This document shows positions 33,713 to 40,817 of a stretch of 48,854 nucleotides of DNA, piece after piece. Origin of the DNA: CAZPMO01 sp964587515 (GTDB taxonomy: Bacteria > Pseudomonadota > Alphaproteobacteria > MPNO01); contig CAZPMO010000012.1 of the NCBI GenBank assembly GCA_964587515.1, positions 1 to 48,854 on the forward strand. Direction: 5' to 3'. Numbering within the stretch: the stretch's first letter is position 1; each line of letters starts with the position of its first letter. A program made the translations under genes and the position numbers. A model generated the notes under the pieces. It saw nothing but the letters and a program-made list of their open reading frames with translations, was not told the origin of the DNA and ran no database searches.

Positions 33713-34438
33713 ATGGCCGAGAAAAAGGTTCCATACGAATATGACGGCAGAAAATTCGAGGGGATGCTGGTTTACGACGACGGCGTGACGGAAAAACGTC
33801 CCGCCATCTTTATGCAGCCCGACTGGCTGGGCGTCTGCGACCATACCATTGGCTCGGCGACCGAGGTCGCCGGCAAGGATTATGTGGTGATGCTGGCCGA
33901 CATGTTCGGCGTCGGCTTCGGCGAGACGGAAAAGACGGTCGAGGATCTGATGAAATCGTCGCGCCAGGTGCGCAACGATCTCGACTTCCTGCTCGGCTGT
34001 GGCGCTGTGGCGTATGAGGCGCTGACCGCACAAGCGAACGCCCTCGGCCTGATCGACCCGGACAAGAAGGGCGCCATCGGCTATTGCATCGGCGCGGGTT
34101 TCGCGCTCGAGCAGGCGCGCGCCGGCGCGGATTTCAAGGGCACGGTGCTTTTTCACATTACCCTGCCGCAACCGGTCGATCAGCAGGCGACGCCCGACAT
34201 CAAGGGGCGCGTGCTGGCGCTGCACGGCTCGGCCGACACCGTGACGCCGAAACCCATGATGGATGCGCTGGAAGTCGAGTTGAGCGAGAACAATGTGGAC
34301 TGGCAGATCATGATGTTCGGCCACGCGGTGCATTCGTTCTGCAACCCGGAAGCCAACACCGAAACCCAGCGGTACGACGAAAAGCTGTGCAACCAGTCCT
34401 ATCAGATGATGCGCGACTTCTTCGCCGAAACGCTGTAG
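33713..34438 (+). CDS. Dienelactone hydrolase family protein
   Basis: Alpha/beta hydrolase of 241 residues with the dienelactone-hydrolase triad: Cys125 in GYCIGAGF, Asp175 in HGSADTVTP and His207 in GHAVHSFCNP. Such enzymes open lactones formed in the chlorocatechol and related aromatic pathways. The ribosome site GGGGGAGG is strong. It begins a plus-strand run of six genes reaching 39017, with gaps of 43 bases to the Rieske gene and 56 more to the ThDP enzyme gene. Dienelactone as the actual substrate is a family-based guess. Confidence 0.88.
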   Translation: MAEKKVPYEYDGRKFEGMLVYDDGVTEKRPAIFMQPDWLGVCDHTIGSATEVAGKDYVVMLADMFGVGFGETEKTVEDLMKSSRQVRNDLDFLLGCGAVAYEALTAQANALGLIDPDKKGAIGYCIGAGFALEQARAGADFKGTVLFHITLPQPVDQQATPDIKGRVLALHGSADTVTPKPMMDALEVELSENNVDWQIMMFGHAVHSFCNPEANTETQRYDEKLCNQSYQMMRDFFAETL

Positions 34439-34481
34439 GTCCGCGCCGCGCGCGACGGGAATTCCGGAGGGAGACAGGCCG

Positions 34482-35498
34482 ATGTTCGTAAAAAACAGCT
34501 GGTATGTCGCGGCCTGGTCGGAAGATGTCGGCCAAAGCCAGCCGTTGGCGCGCACCGTAATCGGGCAGCCGCTGGTATTATTCCGGACATCGAAGGACCG
34601 GGTTACGGCGCTGGAGGACCGTTGCGCCCACCGCCGCATGCCTCTCTCACTGGGCCGGATCACCGAGGACGACAAACTCATATGCCCCTATCACGGGCTT
34701 ACCTATGACGAGACCGGGACTTGCGTTCACGTGCCCGGACAGGAAACGCCCGGTTCGATCCGCATCAGGCAGTATCCGGTCGAAGAGCGATGCGGGCTCG
34801 TCTTCGTCTGGATGGGACCGCCCGGAACCGCCGATACGTCACGGATATTCGACTGCGGCTGGCTGGAGCGTCCCGACTGGCAGGTGACGAAGCTCTATCG
34901 CCACGCAAAGGCGAACTATCTGCTTCTGAATGACAATCTGGCCGATCTTCTGCACGTCGCCTATCTCCACCTTCCCTCGGGCGGCGGCAATGAAGACATG
35001 AGCCCGGCCGAGATGGACCTGAAGGTGGACGGGTTCGGATATGATTTCGTTCGCAAGACCGACGACATTCCCGCCCCGGCGGGCTACGGAAAGCTCTCCA
35101 ACGCCCAAAAGCACATCGACCGCTGGCACGTGGTGGAATTCCGGGGCCCGTCTTTTTACCGCATTCATACCGGTGTCGCGGAGGTCGGCAGCGGCGGCCC
35201 GGACAGCAGCCTGCCGATCGGCCAGGGCCGCTGGACGATCAGGCCGCATCATTTCATTACCCCCGAGACGGAGGGCACGACGCACTATTTCCAGATCCTT
35301 GCCCATGAGTGGTCGCCGGCGTCCGATTCATGGCGATTCCTCAATTCGGTCATCGACGAGGACGTCTGGGCGATCGAACATCAGCAAAGCGCGCTGGACG
35401 CCGAACCGGACATACCGATGCAGGCCATCGGCAGCGACGGGCCGGTCATCGCCATGCGGGAAATCGTCGAACAGATGATCGCCGCCGAGTCCCCGTAG
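34482..35498 (+). CDS. Rieske non-heme iron oxygenase, VanA-like (2)
   Basis: Oxygenase subunit, 338 residues, the same length as the copy at 18595-19611 and with the same start pattern (MFVKNSWYVAAW). Rieske ligands: Cys48, His50, Cys68, His71. Mononuclear iron: Asp155-x2-His158-x4-His163 in NLADLLHVAYLH. A GGAGGGAGA ribosome site precedes the ATG. Downstream lie ThDP, cyclase, cupin and CMD genes, so the oxidised product may be further cleaved or decarboxylated. No reductase gene is near. Divergence from copy 1 (for example in the 165-215 region) suggests another substrate. Confidence 0.9.
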   Translation: MFVKNSWYVAAWSEDVGQSQPLARTVIGQPLVLFRTSKDRVTALEDRCAHRRMPLSLGRITEDDKLICPYHGLTYDETGTCVHVPGQETPGSIRIRQYPVEERCGLVFVWMGPPGTADTSRIFDCGWLERPDWQVTKLYRHAKANYLLLNDNLADLLHVAYLHLPSGGGNEDMSPAEMDLKVDGFGYDFVRKTDDIPAPAGYGKLSNAQKHIDRWHVVEFRGPSFYRIHTGVAEVGSGGPDSSLPIGQGRWTIRPHHFITPETEGTTHYFQILAHEWSPASDSWRFLNSVIDEDVWAIEHQQSALDAEPDIPMQAIGSDGPVIAMREIVEQMIAAESP

Positions 35499-35554
35499 GC
35501 CTGTGGGACGATTGAAAAGTACAGGCGCATATTGTTGAAGGAGGCCTTCCGCCC

Positions 35555-37240
35555 ATGAGCAAGACCGTCGCCCGCCAGTTGGCGGACAGCCTGGAGGCGC
35601 ACGACGTCGACAGAATTTTCTGCGTGCCCGGCGAAAGCTATGTCGGGCTTACCGGCGCGTTGATCGAGCGCAATTCCATGCAGCTGATCGTCTGCCGGCA
35701 CGAGGCCGGCGCCGGTTTCATGGCGGTGGCGGACGGGCGGCTGCGCGACCGCGCCGGGGTCGCCATGGTGTCGCGCGGGCCCGGGCTCGCCAACGCCATG
35801 GTGTCGCTGCATTCGGCCCATCACGACGCGACGCCCATGGTCATGCTGATCGGCCATGTGGAACGCCGCGATCTCGGCCGCCAGGCGCTGCAGGAACAGA
35901 ACTATTCGCGGCTTCTGTCGGACGTCACCAAACAGGTGATCGAGGTGATCGACCCCGATCAGGCCTCCGAAGCCATCGCGCGCGCCTTTCATACCGCCGA
36001 AAGCGCCACGCCCGGGCCGGTCGCGGTGATCCTGCCGGAGGATATTTTCGACCAGCAAACCGACGCCGCCCTCGACCAGCCGCGCGCGCGGGTGGCGTCG
36101 GCGCCGCGCGACGGCGACCTCGACCGGCTCGCCGCCATGCTGGCCGAGGCCGAACGGCCGCTGGTGCTGGTCGGCGGCGCGATGCTGGCCGATGCGGTCG
36201 AGGACGGAGAAGTGTTCGCCGATCTGGCGCGGCTCTCGGAAGACTGGGTATTGCCGGTCTGCCCGACCCATCGCCGGCCGCAATTGTTCGATGCCGCGCA
36301 TCCCAATCACGGCGGTTATGTGGGTATTCGCGTGCCGCCGGCGCAGATCGAGGAGATGAAGCGGGCCGATCTGATGGTGGTGCTGGGCGAGCGCATGACC
36401 GACTCCGTAAGCCAGTCCTACACCTTCCCGGCGGCGCCGCAACCGCAGCTTCCCATGGTCCATGTCTGGCCCGACGCCAACGAGGTCGGAAGGGTGTGGC
36501 GACCCGAACTCGGCATCCCGGCCAGCCCGGCCGAGGTGCTGCGCGGCCTGCAGCGCCGCGATGCGCCGGCCGGCGCGGAGAAACGCCGCGCCTGGGTCGA
36601 TGGGCTGCACGGTATCCATCGCGGCCTGCTCGCCAAGGAGTGGGAGCCCACCACCGACGGGGTCAACTTCGCCGCCATCGTCTGCGAGGTCGACAAGCAT
36701 CTCGCGCCCGACGCCACCATCACCACCGATGCCGGCAATTTCGCCAGCTACATCCACCGCTATATCGGCTTCGGCCAGCGCCAGGTGTTCCTGTCGTCGG
36801 TGGTCGGCGCCATGGGCTCGGGCACGCCCATGGCGGTGGCGGCCGCGTTGCGCCGGCCGGGAACCCAGGTGGTGGCTTTTTTGGGTGACGGCGGTGCCCT
36901 GATGACCGGCAACGAAATCGCGACCGCCATTCAGTACGGCGTGAACCCGGTCTTGATCATCGCCGATAATTCGATGTACGGCACCATCGGCATGCACTCC
37001 TACGTGCGTTACCCCGATCGGCCGTTCATGGACGGCACCCGGCTGACCAATCCCGATTTCGCCGCCTGGGGGCGTTCGTTCGGTGTCGAAGCCATTACCA
37101 TTTCCGAGGAATCCGAGGTCGCCCAAGGAATCGCCAGCGCCTTCGCGGTCAAGACCCGGCCGGTGGTGGTGCACTGCCGGACATCCGCCCTGCAAATGAG
37201 CGCCTGGCGCCGCTACGAGGGCGGCGAGACGCTGCCGTAA
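35555..37240 (+). CDS. Thiamine-diphosphate enzyme, acetolactate-synthase-like
   Basis: A 561-residue ThDP-dependent enzyme. The N-terminal PYR domain holds the activating Glu50 in CRHEAGAGFMA; the central domain (about 185-330) binds a nucleotide in some relatives; the C-terminal PP domain has the GDG motif at 444-446 (FLGDGGALMTGNE) with the matching ADN about 25 residues on. The family includes acetolactate synthase, benzoylformate decarboxylase and oxalyl-CoA decarboxylase. Lack of an ilvN-type small subunit gene next to it argues against biosynthetic acetolactate synthase. In this cluster a 2-keto-acid decarboxylase or carboligase role is plausible. GAAGGAGG precedes the ATG. Confidence 0.85.
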   Translation: MSKTVARQLADSLEAHDVDRIFCVPGESYVGLTGALIERNSMQLIVCRHEAGAGFMAVADGRLRDRAGVAMVSRGPGLANAMVSLHSAHHDATPMVMLIGHVERRDLGRQALQEQNYSRLLSDVTKQVIEVIDPDQASEAIARAFHTAESATPGPVAVILPEDIFDQQTDAALDQPRARVASAPRDGDLDRLAAMLAEAERPLVLVGGAMLADAVEDGEVFADLARLSEDWVLPVCPTHRRPQLFDAAHPNHGGYVGIRVPPAQIEEMKRADLMVVLGERMTDSVSQSYTFPAAPQPQLPMVHVWPDANEVGRVWRPELGIPASPAEVLRGLQRRDAPAGAEKRRAWVDGLHGIHRGLLAKEWEPTTDGVNFAAIVCEVDKHLAPDATITTDAGNFASYIHRYIGFGQRQVFLSSVVGAMGSGTPMAVAAALRRPGTQVVAFLGDGGALMTGNEIATAIQYGVNPVLIIADNSMYGTIGMHSYVRYPDRPFMDGTRLTNPDFAAWGRSFGVEAITISEESEVAQGIASAFAVKTRPVVVHCRTSALQMSAWRRYEGGETLP

Positions 37241-37290
37241 AATCCAGCCGAGATATCGGCTAAAGTTTTTGAAACGAGGGAATTATTCAC

Positions 37291-37932
37291 ATGAGACAGT
37301 ATTTCGACGTCAGCCTTCCCTATACCGCCGGGCTTACCAAATGGCCGACCGCGAAAAGACCGGTCATCAAAAAAATCAAGGACATGTCCGAGGGCGCCGT
37401 CAACAACAACAGCCGGATCGAGGCGGGAGTGCATCACGGCACCCATATCGATGCGCCGCTTCATTTCATCGCCGACGGCAAAAGCATCGAGGCTTTGCCG
37501 CCGGAAATCCTGATCGGCGGCGTGACGGTGATCGCGCTTCCCGATGCCGACATGATCACCCCATCGGTGCTCGATTCCGTGTCCTGGCCTGCCGATTGCA
37601 CGAGGATCTTGTTCAAGACCAGCAATTCCGATCTGTGGAACGATCTGGAGCATGAGTTTTGTCATGACTCGGTGACGGTCACGCCGGACGCCGCGCAAAT
37701 TCTGGTCGATCGCGGCGTACGCCTGGTGGGCGTGGATTATCTTTCGGTGGAGGAATACGGGCTGGAAGGCAACGCCACCCACCATACCCTGCTCGGCGCG
37801 GAGGTGGTGATCGTGGAAGGGCTCGATCTGCGCGGCGTGGACGCCGGCGCCTATGAAATGGCCTGCCTGCCCATCAAGATCGCGGGCAGCGACGGCGCGC
37901 CCGCCCGCGTCGTTCTGTGGAGGGATGACTGA
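37291..37932 (+). CDS. Cyclase-family (metal-dependent amidase/hydrolase) protein
   Basis: A 213-residue protein with the family motif HxGTHxDxPxH at 48-58 (HHGTHIDAPLH), whose histidines and aspartate bind metal, usually zinc or manganese. Further conserved parts are LVGVDYLSVE and VIVEGLDLRGVDAG. Members include kynurenine formamidase and isatin hydrolase, which hydrolyse amide or lactam bonds. It is followed two bases later by the second cupin gene, so the two are surely co-translated, and it follows the ThDP gene by 50 bases. Confidence 0.88.
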   Translation: MRQYFDVSLPYTAGLTKWPTAKRPVIKKIKDMSEGAVNNNSRIEAGVHHGTHIDAPLHFIADGKSIEALPPEILIGGVTVIALPDADMITPSVLDSVSWPADCTRILFKTSNSDLWNDLEHEFCHDSVTVTPDAAQILVDRGVRLVGVDYLSVEEYGLEGNATHHTLLGAEVVIVEGLDLRGVDAGAYEMACLPIKIAGSDGAPARVVLWRDD

Positions 37933-37934
37933 CC

Positions 37935-38456
37935 ATGAACGGCGAGATCCCGAACCCGAAGATCCGCCGCATCGTAACCGGGCATGATGCGGACGGCGTC
38001 GCCCAGGTGATGACCGATGATCTCGCCACCAACGCCAAACGCGCCGGCAACGGCGCGGTGTCGACCCTGATCTGGTGCACCGACGGCACGCCGGCCGATG
38101 TGCCCATCGGCGCCGATTTCGAGGACATGGGCGCGCGTATCGTCGGCACCCAGCCGCCGCCCCACGGCTCAAGGTTCGCCGTCATCGAATTCCCGCCGGA
38201 CGCGCCGACAAGAATGCACCGCACGGAATCGGTCGATTATGTCATTTGCCTGGCCGGTGAAATCGACATGGACATGGATGATTCCACGGTCACCATGAAG
38301 ACGGGCGACGTGATGGTGCAGCGCGCCACCAACCATGCCTGGGTCAACCGCTCGGCCGCGCCGGCGCGGGTCGCCTTCGTGCTGCTGGACGCGACTCCGC
38401 TGGGGATCGGACGGGCGGTGAAGGCCGGCGAGAACGTTACCAGTTCCGATCATTAA
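37935..38456 (+). CDS. Cupin-domain protein (2)
   Basis: Paralogue of the cupin at 31295-31753, 173 residues. Matching parts are RRIVTGHDADGVAQV against RRVVTGHDENGKAVV, MHRTESVDYVICLAGEIDMDMDD against NHRTDSIDYAVVISGAIDMEMDD, and GDVMVQRATNHAWVN against GDVLVQRGTIHNWVN. The C-terminal extension (RAVKAGENVTSSDH) is unique to this copy. It starts two bases after the cyclase stop. The recurring cyclase-cupin pairing suggests they act in consecutive steps or on one substrate. Confidence 0.84.
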   Translation: MNGEIPNPKIRRIVTGHDADGVAQVMTDDLATNAKRAGNGAVSTLIWCTDGTPADVPIGADFEDMGARIVGTQPPPHGSRFAVIEFPPDAPTRMHRTESVDYVICLAGEIDMDMDDSTVTMKTGDVMVQRATNHAWVNRSAAPARVAFVLLDATPLGIGRAVKAGENVTSSDH

Positions 38457-38468
38457 GGGACGAAAATC

Positions 38469-39017
38469 ATGGAACCCAGAATAGCGCCGTTAGACCGCGA
38501 CGAGCTTTCCGGCCGACAACGCGACCTGTTCGATGCGATCGCCGGTCCCCGGGGCGGCGTCGTGCGGGGCCCCTTCGCCATCTGGCTCCGGCATCCGGAT
38601 CTGGTCGAAAAGGCCAATGAATTCGGCAATCATTTGCGCGAGGGAACGGACGTTCCACGCAAGCTGTCTGAACTCGCCATCCTGGTGACGGCGCGTTCCT
38701 GGAACGCGCGCTATGAATGGTTTGCCCATGAGGAGGCCGCCGCGAAATTCGGGCTGGACCGAAATATCATCGAGGCGATCCGGGCCGAAAAGACACCCGA
38801 CTTCCAGGATCCCCAGGAAGAATGCGTCTACAAGGTCACGGCTGAGCTGCATCGGGACAAGGCGGTTTCCGACCAGACTTACGGAGAGGCCGTCGCGGCG
38901 ATGGGAGAGGACCAAATCATCGACCTCGTCGCCATCATCGGCTTCTACACCATGGTCGCCATCACCCTGAACGCCTTCAACGCACCGCTACCCGACGGCG
39001 CGGAGAGCCCGTTTTAA
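38469..39017 (+). CDS. Carboxymuconolactone decarboxylase family protein
   Basis: An all-helical CMD-family protein, 182 residues. The core is ELAILVTARSWNARYEWFAHEEAAAKFGL (about 68-96), with the ExxxH pattern. There is no CxxC, so it is not an AhpD-type peroxidase. The longer C-terminal part (IIDLVAIIGFYTMVAITLNAFNA) is typical of 180-190-residue members found in catabolic clusters. It is the last gene of the plus-strand run; function in the pathway is unknown, possibly decarboxylation or lactone handling. Confidence 0.85.
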   Translation: MEPRIAPLDRDELSGRQRDLFDAIAGPRGGVVRGPFAIWLRHPDLVEKANEFGNHLREGTDVPRKLSELAILVTARSWNARYEWFAHEEAAAKFGLDRNIIEAIRAEKTPDFQDPQEECVYKVTAELHRDKAVSDQTYGEAVAAMGEDQIIDLVAIIGFYTMVAITLNAFNAPLPDGAESPF

Positions 39018-39033
39018 GGGGCTCGAAAGACCC

Positions 39034-39225
39034 TTACACAGGCGGCAATTCCCCGCCCGTGAAGAGGGCACCGACCAGATTGCCTCTCGTGATGGGCAGC
39101 AGCAGATGGGACCAGTGATTGCGATCGTCGTGGACGGTGAGGCGCGAGGCCGTAGGGCGCGCCAGGTGGCCGTGGACGAGAAGCTCGTTGAAATTGGTCG
39201 GGGCCTCGTCGTCGGTCGAGAACAT
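39034..39225 (-). CDS. Small ORF downstream of hpnA
   Basis: A 63-residue reading frame I do not recognise. Support is its translation start: GGAG lies five bases before the ATG, and the gene begins nine bases after the hpnA stop on the same strand. The protein is mixed polar and hydrophobic (LLVHGHLARPTASRLTVHDD, then WSHLLLPITRGNLVGALFTGG), with no signal peptide and no cysteine. It could be a small real gene, the remnant of a larger one, or a chance frame. Confidence 0.45.
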   Translation of the reverse strand: MFSTDDEAPTNFNELLVHGHLARPTASRLTVHDDRNHWSHLLLPITRGNLVGALFTGGELPPV

Positions 39226-39234
39226 GATCGCTCC

Positions 39235-40227
39235 CTATCGCTCGAAATAGCCGTTCGCGGCGAACCAGTCGGTGGCGTCCCGCAAGGCCTCGGCCCCGGA
39301 TCGTGGGGCGTAGCCGAGCGCGTCGCGCGCCTTTTGCGAGGAATAATACATGCGGCGCTTGGCCATCTTCAGCGCTTCAACCGTGACCATGGGCTCGCCG
39401 CCGAAGATGCGGCAGGCGCGTTCCATGGCCCAGGCGACGGGCATCAGCGGCGCGCGCGGCAGACGGATGCGTGGCGCGGGCCGCCCCAGATGCTGCCCCA
39501 GCACCTCGAGAATTTCACGCAGCGTCATGTTGTCGCCGCCGAGGATATAGCGCTCGCCGACCACGCCTTTATCGAAGGCCAGCAGGTGGCCGGCGGCCAC
39601 GTCCTCCACATGGACCACGTTGAGCCCGGTATCGAGATAGGCCGGCATGCCGCCGCGCGCGAACAGCACGACGATGCGCCCGGTGGGCGTCGGTTTGATG
39701 TCGCGCGGCCCGAACGGCGCCGCCGGGTTGACGATCACCACCGGCGCGCCGTCCTCGACGGCGAGACGCAGCGCCTCGGCCTCGGCCAGGAATTTCGAGC
39801 GTTTGTAATGGCCGATCATTTTTTCGATGCGACCCTCGGTGGTCTCATCGGCCGGCGCGCCGTCGTCGGTCATGCCGACCGCCGCGACCGACGACGTGTA
39901 GACGATTCGTTCCGCGCCGGCATCGGCCGCCGCGCGGATCAGGTTCACCGTGCCGTCCACATTGGCGCGGTACATGGTCTCGGGATTCTTGATCCACAGC
40001 CGGTAATCGGCCGCGACGTGATACACCGCCCGACACCCCGCCACCGCGGCGCCCAGCGAGGCGGGATCGGTGAGGTCGCCCTCGACGATGTCGCAATCGA
40101 TGCCCTCGAGATTGCGCCGATCGTTGCCCGGCCGCGCCAGGGCGCGCACTTCCTCGCCGCGCGCCGCCAGATGGCGGAGAACGGCGGAGCCCACGAAACC
40201 CGTCGTGCCGGTGACCAGCGTCGTCAT
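39235..40227 (-). CDS. hpnA: HpnA-like NAD-dependent sugar epimerase/dehydrogenase
   Basis: Extended short-chain dehydrogenase, 330 residues. The Rossmann motif is TGTTGFVG (6-13) and the active site is Tyr141-x3-Lys145 in GHYKRSKFLAEAEA, preceded by VYTSSVAAVG; NPAAPFGPRDIKPTPTGRIV is characteristic of hopanoid-associated HpnA. It probably changes the polar head or side chain of a hopanoid or related lipid. The ATG overlaps the stop of the CDP-alcohol phosphotransferase gene by one base (TGATG), so the two are coupled. An open extension to 40503 lies within that neighbour and is ignored. Confidence 0.88.
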   Translation of the reverse strand: MTTLVTGTTGFVGSAVLRHLAARGEEVRALARPGNDRRNLEGIDCDIVEGDLTDPASLGAAVAGCRAVYHVAADYRLWIKNPETMYRANVDGTVNLIRAAADAGAERIVYTSSVAAVGMTDDGAPADETTEGRIEKMIGHYKRSKFLAEAEALRLAVEDGAPVVIVNPAAPFGPRDIKPTPTGRIVVLFARGGMPAYLDTGLNVVHVEDVAAGHLLAFDKGVVGERYILGGDNMTLREILEVLGQHLGRPAPRIRLPRAPLMPVAWAMERACRIFGGEPMVTVEALKMAKRRMYYSSQKARDALGYAPRSGAEALRDATDWFAANGYFER

Positions 40228-40817
40228 CAGTGCCTCAACACCGCGATCGAGGTGCGGACGGTGAGAAATAGCAGCGTCCCGAAACATCCCAGCAGGAAGA
40301 AGGGGAAAATCCAGCCCAGCCAGATGATCGGCCCGATCAGATAGATGCCGTCTTCCAGCTCGAACGGCCCCCAGGGCGGGTAGGTGTCCGGCGGGTTTTC
40401 CTCGATCGCCTCCATGCGAAGCTGGAGCGCCATGTTGATGGCGATGGCCAGCGCCGCGATCAGCGGCAGGATCACCGTCCAGCCGCCTTCGCCGCCGCGC
40501 CACAACCCGATACCGATGCCGATGAACAGCGCCGAATAGCTGATGGTGCCGACCACCGCGTCGAAATAATAGCCGAAGCTCGACGACTGGCCGGTCAGCC
40601 GCGCCAGCTCGCCGTCCATGTGGTCGATGAAGCGCGACAGCATGAATATCCCGGCCGCCCAGTGGATCGCCGCGCCTTCGCCCCAGGCGAACATGCCGGC
40701 CGCCGCCAGCGACAGAAACAGGCTGAAGCCGGTCACCTGGTTGGGGGTCACCGGCGTGCGGGCCAGCGGCTTCACCAGCACCGCGGCGATGCGTTGATCG
40801 ATGGGAGTGTCGCTCAT
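40227..40817 (-). CDS. CDP-alcohol phosphatidyltransferase-like protein (1)
   Basis: Integral membrane protein, 196 residues, about six helices. The family motif is D65-x2-D68-G69-x2-A72-R73-x8-G82-x3-D86, but the last position is Gly90 where the motif requires Asp. The C-terminal half has FELEDGIYLIGPIIWLG, shared with the paralogue at 44475-45125. CDP-alcohol enzymes swap CMP for an alcohol headgroup in phospholipid synthesis; loss of the fourth Asp raises doubt about the usual mechanism. It overlaps hpnN by four bases (ATGA) and hpnA by one. Confidence 0.83.
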   Translation of the reverse strand: MSDTPIDQRIAAVLVKPLARTPVTPNQVTGFSLFLSLAAAGMFAWGEGAAIHWAAGIFMLSRFIDHMDGELARLTGQSSSFGYYFDAVVGTISYSALFIGIGIGLWRGGEGGWTVILPLIAALAIAINMALQLRMEAIEENPPDTYPPWGPFELEDGIYLIGPIIWLGWIFPFFLLGCFGTLLFLTVRTSIAVLRH

